Positions 41,601-54,310 of a stretch of 64,000 nucleotides of DNA are shown here, in pieces (the first letter of the stretch is position 1; every line of letters starts with the position of its first letter). The stretch is from NCBI RefSeq assembly GCF_016545825.1, contig NC_052612.1, forward strand, positions 2,480,001 to 2,544,000, written 5' to 3'. The notes under the pieces were generated by a model. That model was not told where the DNA came from, searched no databases, and saw only the letters and a list, made by a program, of their open reading frames with translations. Source of the stretch: Eucalyptus grandis. Taxonomy: Eukaryota; Streptophyta; Magnoliopsida; Myrtales; Myrtaceae. The translations under genes and the position numbers were made by a program.

Positions 41601-42785
41601 GGTGGATGCCATAGCTTTCAAAACCTGTGGTTCACGAATCCATCTCAGATTATCATCCTGCAACATAATAATGCGGTTTTTTTGTCGTCTTTGAAGAGTG
41701 GCAGCATGAAAGAACTTAGTGTTCTTATCCCCCCATCGCAGCCATTGAATCCGCGAATGCATAGCCCAATATTGCTCTTCTTGTTGCCAGGTCCGCCGTA
41801 GTTCTTCTCTGATCTTGGTAACTTCAAAACTATTAAAGGTACATTGCTGCTGGTTTATGATAAGTTGAAGTTGTTGCTGTAGAGCTGTAACTTTAAGATC
41901 AGCCCTAGGAAATTTGGCCCGACTCCATTTAGTTAATGCCACGAGACCCTTTTTCAGTTTTGGGACTAGATCACCACCCTGCACTTGGACTGAATTCCAG
42001 GCATCTGAGATAATACGTCGGCATTCGTCATGGTCATTCCAATAAAATTCAAAAACAAAATTCATCCCTCTTCTTCTAGATGATGGTGAAGTATTGATAA
42101 TCAATGGGCTATGGTCGGAACCCACCACTGGCAAGGCAAAGACCTCTACATTAGGGTATAATAATCGCCAGTCAAGTGTGCACATAGCCCTGTCTAGCCT
42201 TTCTTTTACCAGTTCATCACCCTCTCTGTTATTCATCCACGTGAACCGACACCCTTTACTTTCCAATTCCATTAAAGCACAATCATTGAGAACCTGCCGA
42301 AAGGAGAACATATGGAGCTGATGAGCCGGCCTTTTCCCCACCTTTTCCCACGGATAAAGGATTTCATTAAAATCACCAGCACAAATCCAGGGTAGTACAT
42401 TAACCAAACTAATCTTGCGCAGCTCATTCCACAATAGTTGTCGAAAGTGAAAATCATATGGAGCATGAACACAAGTTAGTCTAATCATACGGCCATCCTG
42501 CACTTCCCTATAAGTCATATCAATATAATCCTTTGTTGAACATAATACTTCTATGGATACCTGATCATTCCAAAGGACCGCCAGACCTCCTGCCAGACCA
42601 ACAGGGTTGATAACATAAGCGTTAGTAAAGTGTAAACGTTGCTGAATATCGGTCAGCTTCACTGCACTATTCTTCGTCTCCATTAAAAATACCAGATTGG
42701 GCTTTTCCTTGGCCGTCATGGCCTTAAGCGTGTGAACTGTCAGGGGATTGCCCAGTCCCTGACAGTTCTAGCATATAAGTTTCAT
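38661..42785 (-). pseudogene. LINE 2 ORF2: endonuclease, RT, RNase H
   Basis: It starts at 42,785 (MKLIC, then TAG for Trp, then NCQGLGNPLTV). The endonuclease shows FLMETKNS, GLAGGLAVLW, CAGDFNEILYPWEK, KERLDRAMC and GSDHSPLI (to about 42,080). RT shows NKALGPDGFNGLFYQTHW, QYRPISLCNFAYKIISK, EQSAFVNG, RQGDPLSPYIF and the catalytic SHLFFADDAIFF near 40,720. The final 676-codon open stretch (40,691-38,661) contains the linker, a zf-RVT region whose Cys/His ligands are partly lost (YQLCNKQVLETLKHLF) and an RNase H. The RNase H has its four acidic residues in NVDASF, AEFQAL, LESDCS and AVADWAA. Breaks near 42,770, 41,530, 41,340, 40,990 and 40,680 disable the whole. Confidence 0.93.
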
Positions 42786-43207
42786 TTGTGAGATGGTGGC
42801 TGTTGAGGGCCAGCCACTAGAGCCCAATGTCGAGCTTCTCCCCCGTCAAGAACAAGTGTTTCTAGTAAACTTGCTTCATCGAGGTCATGCAAGACTAAAC
42901 CCTTTGAGTCAATTGGTGTGTATCGTCACTGTTTTTTAGCAATACCCACTTTAGGTGTCAGGCGTGCACTCTTCTTTTTCCTATACTGTTGAAACTCCAT
43001 GAGAGGGGACTGAACATTCTTCATTTTGATTGATGCAGGAATGAGTGCTGTATGAACTCAACTCCTTTGAAGATGCTGCTGGTCAGAGTCTGTAGGTTGC
43101 AAGTTTATTGGCAAAAGTTGTGTAGCCTCTGTTGCTGCTGTAATAGAAGGCGGAGCTAGCAAAGGAGGCAGATTCTAAAGCTACGAAGGAGGCGTCTCAG
43201 GTATATT

Positions 43208-44019
43208 TTATTCAGGTTGAGCTGCTGTGGGGTTAGGTGTATAAACAGTCTGCCAAAAAGGACTAGGTTCCTTTACTTCAGCCTTTAGCCACTGACCGTA
43301 CACCATACTATCCCGTCCTTCAAAGTTAGCTTCATCATAGGGAATCGTCTTGCAATTCATTGCATAATGACCTAACCTTCCGCAAGAGTAACAGAAGTGC
43401 GAGAGACGCTCGTAGCGAAAGTCAAACCAGAATAGCTTCCCTTCTAGGCGGATCAACTTACCTTCCCTTAGGGGGTCCTGAAGATGTAACTCTACCTTTG
43501 CTCTTGCAGTCCTAGAAGAAATACCCTATTTAGTGTCCACTCGGACCTCTATCACCCTTCCTAAATCTTTCACAGCCTTTGTGATCATCTGCTCAGTTGT
43601 CCATTCCAATGGCAGGCCGAAAATTTGTATCCAAAAAGCACACATCGAGAAATCATAGCAATGTAGGGGGTATTAGGCTGCCATGGTTTGAGAATGAAGA
43701 GATTGCCCGAAAAAAGCCAAGGACCTCCTTCTAGTACCCACTGTTTATCAGTAGCCGAATGGAATTGTACTATATATAGGCCATCTTCACGTTGTAAAAA
43801 GTTGACTTGGTCGGTCTTCCAAGCTTTTTTCAATGTACTCTGAAAGGCTGGGAAATTTATGGATGGATTGGACAGAATCCTTCCTATCAAAGTTAATCTG
43901 CATTGTGCCAATTTTGCAGGTGGGGGTTCCTCCTCCCAGACTTCAATGTTCTTTTCAGTAGAAAGCCTACCCAATCTGGAGCACATAGCAGGCAGGCGGA
44001 AGGAGTCTTCCGAAGCCAT
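43208..44019 (-). pseudogene. LINE 2 ORF1: DUF4283 and CCHC zinc knuckle
   Basis: MASEDSFRLPAMCSRL begins at 44,019. DUF4283 follows (CRLTLIGRILSNPSINF, LKKAWKTDQVNF, VLEGGPWLFSGNLFILKPW). A frameshift near 43,650 leads into IFGLPLEWTTEQM, a TAG stands near 43,530, and the intact knuckle region reads FCYSCGRLGHYAMNC at about 43,345-43,395. It ends at 43,208. The protein would bind the LINE RNA. Confidence 0.87.
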
Positions 44020-44575
44020 CTCACAGAGGGAATGAGAGCTAAACCTATGGGCGAGCTATCTCGAAACTTACTAACCAGCGAGAATTGGTCCTCGATAGAA
44101 GACATCCAGAGTGACAAAACATGCGATACAGCACATGCAGGGGTAAATGCAGAGAATCCATTCAGAAACTTTAAAGATAAACAGAGGGGTTGAAGCAGTC
44201 GGATAACAAACCCAGCTGAAGGAATTCCGAAGAGAAACCAGTCGCACTTCAGTCAGGGTTTGGGCCCAGCAGAAAATCCAGAGGTGGCGAAGCGAATCGA
44301 AGATGTGCAGAAGCAAAGGAGTTGCGACAGGAAAGCTTGGCCCACCGTCGGTTACGAGGCTGAGGTCGATAGCGCAAGAGTGGGTTTCATTGAAAACGAG
44401 AGAAAGAGAAAACAGGATCAGAAATTAGAAGGACAGAAGAATGGTAGTGTGGGAAATTGGGGCTAGGGTTCGGGTAGTCATGGCTATCCAAGGATAGAAA
44501 ATTCTCTTCATAACAAGAGGGTAGGAACTCTGCAAATCAGAGGTTTTGATACCACCACCCATTGAAGCCGAGTTT

Positions 44576-45425
44576 GTTTCGCAAAGTTCCTCCAAATTTC
44601 ATTTTGTTCTAAAATATATTAGATTTTGACCGCGCTGACCCAATTTTCTCTCTGAGCTCATCTTCGGTGATACTCAACTGCTGGCCAACGTTCTTGGGCT
44701 CATCATGCACACATCTCGCACCCATTTTTGTGAAAAAAAAAAAAAACACGTTTCCTCGATGCCACTCCTGTACACAATCGAGAACTTAAAAAGAAAAAAA
44801 AAAAAAAAACCTAATTTTCAGATCAAAAAAGGGTTGGGGTTTTTCGGACATAAATTGAAATATTAAAAATGAATGACCACTGCAGATGGGAGAAGAAATA
44901 TGTATTGAGAAAGTCACGGAGTGAAGTTAACACATTGGACACTTGTCCCAAAAAAAAAAAAAAAGTTAACACATTGGACGTTTATTATTTGCGAGACATT
45001 CGAGGTATGGTCAAATCATGACTAAGCGAATCCCTGCTAGGTACGAATGTATGTGTCCTGAGCATACATTCGTCGGCATACATTCGTCGGTGGGCAATTA
45101 TTTTAACAGGTGATGAATACAAGGGAATTGTTGAGCCAAAAGCGATTAAAATCAATGTAATTTAAAGTCTAAGTCTAGAGGACTTCGCTGCAGGAGAAAT
45201 TTTCAGATTTTTCTTGATTATGGGGAAATAGTATTTGCGGCAAAGGAATGGTCTTGACCATGCCATCTACTTAAAAAATTATTAAGAAAAAAAGAGTAAG
45301 TACCGATGTCATACTTAGAGTTACGCTCAGCTTTAACTTCTTTAACTTTTAAAACCTTGACACTTTCCAAACTAAAACTTTTCATAATGTCGCAAAGTAT
45401 ATTAATATTGACTTGTCGAATTTCT
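44576..45425 (+). repeat. Intergenic repeat unit, copy 4, right part
   Basis: It continues the unit broken by LINE 2: TTTCGCAAAGTTCCTCCAAATTTC, GAGCTCATCTTCGGTGATACT, TCATCATGCACACAT, CACAATCGAGAACTTAA. It then runs into the segment shared with 23,200-23,290 (CCTTGACACTTTCCAAACTAAAAC, ATTGACTTGTCGA). A 28-bp-scale duplication around AACACATTGGACxTTT occurs at 44,929-44,984. Confidence 0.8.
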
Positions 45426-45533
45426 TCTTGTGGCCTTTTAAAGGTGAAAACTCTCAATAAGAAAGCTAATGGATTATTAAGCCAAAAGGCCAGCGTGGAC
45501 TCTCCTAAACTCTACTAATTGCAACCTAGTTAA

Positions 45534-45737
45534 ATACAATCTATTAATCGCAATGCCACCCTTCCCACATGGGAAGAGAGGGGTGGGGGATTCAAATCCC
45601 CACCTTCTCAGGGGAGTTAGGGTGTAGATGATTTAGTTTTAAGTGTTGATTTCAACTCTCACACCCTGTAAAAATGTAGGATACAAGTTTGAGAACGAGA
45701 GTTCAAATAACAATAGAATATAACCAACAAAAAAAAA
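45534..45737 (+). mobile_element. Candidate tRNA-related SINE
   Basis: About 204 bp ends in AACCAACAAAAAAAAAA. A B-box-like GGATTCAAATCCC lies about 50 bp from its start, in a hairpin-forming GGTGGGGATT context. Diverged 16-bp flanks, ATTGCAACCTAGTTAA (45,518) and ATTGCTATCTACTTAC (45,738), may be a target duplication (12 of 16 match). No good A box was found, so the call is tentative. Confidence 0.4.
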
Positions 45738-45754
45738 ATTGCTATCTACTTACC

Positions 45755-48700
45755 TTTTAGAGTCGCCACTAATCAATTATTGCTGATTAACACCTAAGTA
45801 AAATGCGGGAGTACATTTCACTTCTATGAGCCAAAAAAAGAATAGATTCGGGGATTTGATTACGCTAAATAAGTCTAACGCCTTTAGATATCTTTTCTCT
45901 TTACTTTCAAAAATATTTTGCAATTGGTTTAGGTTAATTTTAAGCCAAAGCCACTAATATGTAAGAGATAATCATGCGGTGCTGAATCAATAATATAAAA
46001 CGCAAAAAATCTAAATACTAAATAAATTGCTAGAATAGGGCAAAGACTTAAATACCTCAAGCACGCAAAAGCCCTATTAATTACAATAATTGTTCTGCAA
46101 GATGTCAATTAAAAATGCATGCACAGCCTAGGCATGGTTTTCTAAGTGCAATGACATTTTATTATTTTATTAATTCTTTATGAAAATTAACCTATATAAT
46201 GCATGAGATTCAATTTTATTCTAAATTATGACTATATGACCTAATTTAACTAATGACATGTGACATGAATTATTTATATGACCTAATTCTAATTACAAGT
46301 AAAAGAAATATAAACCATTTTAACATGACATGTAATTCAAGTTATATGACCCTAGACATACAATGAGATGAAGTGGCAACGATGAAGTGGCTACGATGAG
46401 ATGTCAATATATGCAACTAATTCTATATTAAATTTCTCGAGACCTGATCCTGCGGACCATAAAATCAATTCCACTCTACAATTCTCCCAGAACTGGACCT
46501 GGACCTCGGGATGGTTTTGCCTAAGCAAACGTTGGTCAAATTTAACCCACTACCTATCAAACTGAAGCTATGGATGTCATCTAGAGTTGTTAGTCACCTC
46601 CGCAAATGAGATCATTTACTAAGTGAAATTCCCTAGTTACTACAACATGCTCTCTGACTCCGAATCAGGAAAAATCCCAATGAACATTTCATAAAACAAC
46701 AAGTTCAAACCGAGCGTAAATCTTAAAATTGGAGGGACCGTCCCGGCTACCTCGGAAGAGGCAGACTCCAATCCTGCTCTTCATTTAGTGTTAAGGTCAT
46801 TTGCGGTGGAGACAGGCACGTCATGGGAGTGCTTGGGTTCCTGTGGCTGCTTGCGGGCCAACCAGTGCTTCACTCTCATTTCGCTCCATAACGGCATGCA
46901 ACCTAGGCGCTGTTGAACAAAGTGAAAGCCCGCAAACAAAGATCGAACCGATAATGTATTTCCAGGACAGAACACTTAGCTTTCGCGTCGACCTTTCAAT
47001 GCGGTTGGCGGTGGCTTGTGACGATTTGAAGATGGTATCAAAGACCGTAAAGTAGGGTGTGGGTTTTATAATTTCACCCCTCCAGATCAGTTTTTCTCAG
47101 GAATCCTCGGGCTTGGAGTGTATCTTTACTTTTCTTCCGTCTTTTCATATGCACGAAAGCGCCACTTTAATTTCTCTGTTTCCCCGCTTTCATCTACACG
47201 TCGTCAGCCTGCCCACACACTCCACCCGGCGCTCCCATTCCCTGCTCTCGGTTTCTTCCATTCCTTATCTCCGATTTCTTGGTTTTGCTTTTTATCCTAT
47301 TGGACCCAACGTCTCTGCCTTTTTCTTATCCTTTCGGTTTTGTAAGCTCAATTTAGACTTGTACAGATGATGCCCCACGCGAGTTATGTATCTCAACAAA
47401 ATGACCAAGAAGAGGGTACGATTTGGTTCAGTCGTGATCTCGCCTAAGTCAACATTTGATGCAGATATGCTGAATGAACATTTCTAAATGCCAAAAAATT
47501 TCTAAACACAAACCCAATCCCTAATTTTTCTTATGAAATGCATGAGATGTATTCAGGTAAAAATTTAGGTATTAATTGTGTTATTAAATAATTCATGCAT
47601 ATCGTCTACCATCTAAATCTCCTAAATAATATTAGAAAATGAAGAAATTTCCGGATGTCACAACTCTTACTTTTCTAAAAGAAAATCCATCCTCAAAATT
47701 TAGATTTACCTTATCAATTAAATAACTATTAATACTTGCGTTTCATTTTAATTTTCGCTTTCCACTTCATTTTTTCCAAATCATTGATATTGCCACAAGA
47801 CTTTAACTAAAGGTATAGTCTTTCTAACTTGTTCCTTTTGATCTAAAATATGTATTGGCTTCTCTGCATTAATTGCTCTCTGGTTTATCTCAATTATCTC
47901 AGCAAGATACTCAAGAGGTTGTCCGCTATATATATATATAAATTTTTTTCAACAAGAGCACCAAAACTCCATCATTTGGCCCTTGAAAATCTGATATCTT
48001 TCTCCCCAATGCTTTTCCTCAAATTTTGTGTCAGTACCTTTCTCTTCAAAAGTACTACCTCTATAGCTTATAAACGACTTTCCATTACCAGAATTCCAAA
48101 ATTTCCTTCATCCATTTTCACTAGACATTTTCAAATTTCGAATGCATTGTTTAGCCTTCCAACTATCCTCGATCAAATCCAACAAAATTTATTCTTAAAA
48201 TTTGTCATGTCCAAAAGATCAAATTCTAGCATTTAAGCAATCCTTATCCTTTTTCTGACAATTTCTAAGAATCATCAATTCTTAAACAGCTTTTGAGTTC
48301 TCCGAAGTGTCAAACCTGTACAAAAAATTTTCTTTGATACCAAAAATCTATTACCATTGGTCGACACTCAAAATTTAACCAGTAATACATTTTCCATATT
48401 CATCACAACTTGAACTTCCCCATCCATCAATTAAACTATTGGGATTTCTATTATCTCAATGAAGACAGCCTAAGAATATCACATTGTCCACTTGAAGAAT
48501 TTGTGTAAATCAACTCTTCTGTAGTTCACGAAAACCTTCAAATATTCTTCATGCTCTTACTAATTGCTCGAATAGAGTTTATCAATAATAGAACTTCAAA
48601 ATGGCCCCTTTTAGCACCACCACTAATTAACTTTCAATACATCCTGGACAAAGTTCATAATATCGAAGTATTAAAGTTACAGAAAAGAGATTTCCAATCA

Positions 48701-51700
48701 TGGAACTTGGAAAAGATCCACTTATTTCAATCCCACTGTCTCTCAAGGCAATTTAACTTATTTCTCTCTATAGAATCAGAGACAACAAAAACAAGAACTT
48801 ATCTTTAATCCATTTATTTGATAAAGAATGTCGCTACTTAAAACATCATTGCTTAAACTCGAATGATTATTACCTTCCAGATCATCAACATAAGAATTTG
48901 TCTTTAATCAACAAATCTTAATAACGAATTTTACAAAATAAGAACTCATCCAATCTCCAATCCAAAGTATGTCAAGTCCTGAACTTAAAGAATCGCCACA
49001 TAATCTTATCACTTCTTAGATCAATAACTTAAGCACTTGACTTACATCATTTCAACGAAAACCAAAACTGGAATTCATCATGTCTACTAACTATAAAAAA
49101 AAAACCTTTCAAGTAAGGTTATCAACTCATAAGCTCATAGTCTTCAATTATGAAGATCATGCTTGTTACTACAACCCATAAACCACAAGTAGATTTACGA
49201 TTCAAGATTACAACTACTACAATCAATTCTTATTAGTCAAATCATCACAATGTAACACATCAAGACTTCCAATATAGATTCTCCTTTTCTAATAAGAAAA
49301 TCATAACCTACCTCAGCTGATCATAACTTAATTTCCAAAATTCATATCTTACTATCTATACATCATAACTTACCATAGAATTCATGACTCATCAATAAAG
49401 GATTGCACTTTTATTTTAAAAATCATTAACATAGACTTTGTAATCCAAATCTATCTAACTCCATCAATAACCAAAGCTCAACCATTTTCATACTGAATAC
49501 CACAATAATAAAATCAATAGCTTGTGACTCTACGAATTATACCCAAACACCCAACATATTATCACTCATTGCATGAGTTTCGAATTAAAACTTAGCACTT
49601 CTAAAATCCATTCCTGTCATGATGTATATCAACCACTAGTATTCTTATGTATCTAAAAGTTTTTTCCAAAATTCCTAAAGATCGTAATATATCGAATAAT
49701 ATGTAACTTTCTATATCAAAACTTATTATTTCTGAAACCCCTACTCCACCAAGTCATTTCTTAATGCGTAAAGTCCATATGCATAATCCATCTATTTTAT
49801 TTTCAACTTAAGCTCCTAATCATTAGTCACCTCATCACTTCATTAACCTCACTCTAGTACTTAAATTATCATAACCTAAATTTCCATAAAATTTGAACCT
49901 CGAGTGAATGGATATTTTAGCTTCACTTCAATCGGCCAATGTATAACTAATTTATTATCAAACTGTATAGATAATTTAAGCTCAACTAATGTACCTCAAA
50001 ACCTTATGTACAAAAATGCACCCCTACTTTCATTGTGCACTCTGCTCCACTCCTCCAATCGAATCCTCAAATATATCTTTGAAAACACTAGTCTAAAGGT
50101 TCCTGATTTCTGAACTCGATAAATCTGTAAAAATATATTGGGGTGAGCCTAAGCTCAATAAATGAATTCTCTAAATCTAAAACAGGAGATCATCTTACCA
50201 CTCGACCTCAATAACACAACAACATCATAATAAAGAATGAGCAATATCATTTTGTGGATTCACACTACAATAACGACAAGCCTTCGTTTCACCCAATTAC
50301 TAAACAAACTTAATACTTAATTATCTACAAATTCATCATAGAATATTGCAATCACTTTAAGGATACATAACATGTATTCCACATGATTTAAGTACTGGCA
50401 TCTTAATACGTAAATGACATGTTAACTCTTTCAGCTTATATGAGTATGCATCATAGCATAATTTCATTAATACACCAATATCCACATCTTCAATTACAAA
50501 TTCAAGTTTCTCATCACTTTCCCACTTTAGTAACAAGGATATTAACCTACTCTAAACCACAAATATCCACTTACATTTTCCAAACATATTATGTGAAATT
50601 ATTTAAGATGTAAATTGCATGCCACCACCACATATAAATAACTATATCGTTGTGTGCAATAAATGTCATGAGTTATATACAATTGATATTCAAATGGACA
50701 CAGATGAACATACAAATCTCATTATGCGCAAATACCACACATTAGCTCACTAATACACGTGAGTGTATGTATAATATATTTCATACTTGTCATTGGCAAT
50801 TCATCTTGACTAGCCAGGCATCTTGACTCATGAGGTATCTTGACACACGAGGCATTATCACCATCAATAGATGGGTGACGAAAATATAACATAATAATTC
50901 TCATATACAATCATATAGCAGCAATGCAATAATAACTCTAAATGGTCTCATTAACCAGGCCTACTTCGATTAAAACTTCACAAAGTCATTTCTGAACATG
51001 ACTAAACTAAGCCGGTTTTCTCTTATAAGCCCCATTTTTATTTATTCCTTCTATTCATTTTCTCCTCTTTTATTATTTCTATTATTCATTTTTTATTATT
51101 CTTTCTCTCGTTGTCTTCCTCAAGTGCAAGACGAACCCAGAACACTCCCGTTAGCCAATTTCCGAACCTCTCAGAACCTCCTTTAACAATTTTCAAAGAA
51201 GAACTAAACTAAGCCTATTTCTGTAAGTGTCACCTCTGAACGCCATCATCAACCTCCAATCATCGCCAATCATCAAAACATGGTCATCAGCCATCAACTG
51301 CGGCCATTACCCTTCTTTGAACATAAAACCTACATCCATGACTTATCAACGTAATCCAGAGATGAAGATGCAAGAATGAAACTGTCACAAAGAAGTGATC
51401 GTGAACATTCCTGGATAATCCATAAGGATGACATTGACCTCAGCCATTTCCTCACCAGTGAATTCCATGGAGACGTCACAGGAACATATGCAAAACATAG
51501 AACGAAAACACCAGAAAAATTAACATTGAGATTTGTATACAACGAAATATGACTGAAGTCGGACCTAAATTCTTAACAAATCAGTTGACAACAAGCAATT
51601 TATGTCGACATGTTTTCGGATCTGATAATTTCATAGATCGTTTTTCAGTCGTGCCTGTGAGGCATTTCATCGAACACACCACATGCATTTGATTGAGGAG

Positions 51701-52862
51701 TGAAACATAGGCATAATAAGTTCGGAGTAAAGACCGAATCCATATAAAATCTTTTCAAAATGTCTGCAATCACTGTGCAAACTTGAATAGGACTGATTTG
51801 ATTCTAATCCATAACATGATGTTTTAATTACCTTTCTTCATCTAAACTGGTCGTAACAGAGCATGTTCAGTTGACAAACAAATGGACAAGAGGATCCATA
51901 CGGCTCTAATCGACTTTGGAAAAGTTATTTCATCAACGTTTTAGTTTCAGATACGACTCGACTACATATAGCAACCAATAAGTAGAAGACACGCTCGAGA
52001 ACGAACTAAATGGCTCTGACTTAAATTGAGTACTTCATCGAGCAGAAGGAAGGCATCTCGGCCCTGAGTCCAGCTAAATATTGATTCGCAACCACAACAT
52101 CACGTTCGGAATATCAGGTGAACTTCAATAGCAGTTAAGTCTTTCACAAACAGAAATTAGAATTCTCGGTCACTGTCCAACACGAAGAGCATCTGAAGAT
52201 AGAACATGAGCTCATATTCAACTAACCTTGGGTTTTAGCTTCAAAAGGTGAGCAGATTGAAGAATAGAGTTCCTAGATACTTCATCGATGAAGATTGTCC
52301 TCGACGTGAAGCTGATCGAGCAAGAATGAAACTCTTCGAGGTCCCGGAACAGGATACAGAGCAAAACAGGGGTGACGCTGCACGACTCAAGAATAGTGAA
52401 CGGCGTAGGTTGGAGATGGCTTGTTCGCTGGTGGTCGATGCCAGTGAACAAGCCTCGAACGAAATCCAGGTTCTTTGAGCTTTCTTCGCTGGAAAACAGA
52501 ATAGAACCGGGTAGAGCTGAGCGCGACTTCGCCGGCGACGTCGGATTGCGTTCGATGAACACTGATCCGGATGAGAGAGAAGGGGCAAGAGAGAGAAGGC
52601 TTTCTTTAAAGCTTTGGGCCAGAGAGAAAGAAGTTATTTTGTCGTGTAAGGCTCCATGGGCTTCAATATTTCATGGGTTTTCGTGGGTCTAAGTGAGGCA
52701 AATTGGATTTCATGAATTGAGCCAATGCCAACGAATAAATGGCCGAATTGGGCTCTTTTTATTTATTGTTATTGTCAATTTTTGTTATTTTTTATTGATT
52801 TATTATGTTTTATTGCAAAAGATGCATATTTGATTTATTAGGTAAAAATTTAAGTGTCAACA
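45755..52862 (-). mobile_element. Long LTR-like element A, gene-free
   Basis: On the minus strand the right end starts TGTTGACACTTAAATTTTTACC. The homologous element B at 58,063-63,108 starts TATTGACACCTGATTTTAAG. Near the other end both contain AGTGGCGACTC (plus strand GAGTCGCCACT at 45,763 and 58,533), followed by similar sequence. About 7 kb between holds no retroviral-type domain and no convincing ORF. It could be a long or solo LTR or a large non-autonomous derivative. The left boundary is not resolved. The right flank (GTTGGAAGAAAGAATCC) is the DUF4220-derived array. Confidence 0.5.
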
Positions 52863-54310
52863 GTTGGAAGAAAGAATCCATTCAAAAACTTAAAAGGTAA
52901 AAGAATCATCAACCAATCATTCCACAAATGAACCCAAGTAAGATATATCATGTATTAAATGGCAAAAGAAGAGTATGTCATCCATGATTAGTTTGATATG
53001 ACAGAACTTTGGACATTTCATGTGTTTCTACATATCCAAAATGGAGCAAAATGCCAAATTTTTGCTTAGTCTGACTGTGTCACTCCTCTATACATAATTT
53101 CGGTTCATATAGGACTTATAGTGAGGAATGTATATGCATACATATTGAATTGTTCCTTATTTGTTGATCAAAAGAAAGAATCTATTAAAAAAACCTAAGA
53201 AGGAGAAAGAATAGTGAACTAGCCATTCCATGAATAAACACAAGAAAGGTATTTCATGCATTCAATAGCTAAAGAAAAAGCATGTCGTCCATAATTAGTT
53301 TAATATAACGGAACCTTAGACGTTCCATTTGTTCTATAAATTCGAAATGGAGCAAAATGCCATGTTTTTACTTAGTTTGAATTTTATCACTTCTCTCTAT
53401 ATAATTACGGTTCGCATAAAAGGAACACTAGTGAATGAATATGTATATATATTGAAATAGTTCCTTGTTTGTTTGTTAGAAGAAAGAATTTACTCAAAAC
53501 CTTAGACGGTGAAAGAATCGTGAATCAATTATTATGCGAATAAAAACAAAGAAAGTATTTTATACATTCAATGACTGAAGAAAACTATTTTATCCAAGAT
53601 TAGTTCAATATGATGGAATTTGAACCTTCCATTTGTTCCTTAGATCCAAAATGGAGCAAAATGCCATGTTTTTGCTTAGTTTGAATTTTATCACTTGTCT
53701 CTATATAATTTCGGTTCGTATAGAAGGAACACTAGGGAATGAATATGTTTACATGTTGAAATGGTTCCTTATTTGTTTGTCAGAAGAAATAATCTACTCA
53801 AAACCGAAGAAGGTGAAAGAATCATGAACCAAACATTACGCGAATAAACACAAGCAAGGTATTTCATGCATTCGATAACTGAAAAAAAGTATCCCATCCA
53901 TGATTAGTTCAATATGTGATTAGTTCAATATGATGGAACCTTGGACATTCCATTTGTTCCGTATATCCGAAATGAAGTAAAATGCCATGTTTTTGTTTTG
54001 TTTAAATTTTATCGCTCCTCTCCATATAATTCAATTAGTATAGTAGGAACAATGGGGGTATATGTATACATGTTAAAATGGTTTCTTGTTTTTTGGAAGG
54101 AAGAATCTACTTAAAAACTCAAGCAAATAAAAGAATCGTAAAATAATCATTCTGCAAATGAAAATAAGCAAGGTATCTCATGCATTAAATGGCTGAAGAA
54201 AAGTACCTTATTTATGATTAGTTTAGTGAAATGTGTGGTGATATGACAACTAACAAGACTCTCAATGCTATTAATGAATTAGATACTATTAAACAAGTCA
54301 ATGAGTATAC
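52863..54310 (-). repeat. Tandem array of about 305-bp DUF4220 5'-region units
   Basis: The anchor AGAAAGAATCxAxT recurs at about 52,870, 53,172, 53,483, 53,786 and 54,099. The start-codon anchor AAATGGAGCAAAATGCCA recurs at about 53,038, 53,342, 53,648 and 53,963. Each unit holds the first codons of the gene in degenerate form (minus strand), a leader, a TATATA motif and upstream sequence to GTATCTCATGCATT. No unit has the gene body. The last unit has an extra 16-bp duplication (GTGATTAGTTCAATAT). Confidence 0.9.

Larger units (their letters stand above)
38626..44557 (-). mobile_element. LINE 2: full-length L1-type retrotransposon with RNase H
   Basis: The poly(A) tail appears as a T-run at 38,626-38,640. 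An exact 18-bp target duplication bounds the element, which is about 5.9 kb. ORF1 carries DUF4283 and a CCHC knuckle. ORF2 carries endonuclease, RT, zf-RVT remnant and a C-terminal RNase H. The RNase H separates it from LINEs 1 and 3, which lack that domain. Confidence 0.95.

Noticed and set aside
47850..48236. 128-codon plus-strand ORF
   Set aside because: AT-rich sequence in element A with Phe/Leu/Ser/Ile-heavy translation, no domain and no paralogue in element B.
52218..52692. Overlapping ORFs of 106-115 codons on both strands
   Set aside because: They lie in the GC-richer, GAGAGA-containing part of element A. No family motif is present, and the comparable region of element B (62,100-62,280) has no conserved frame.
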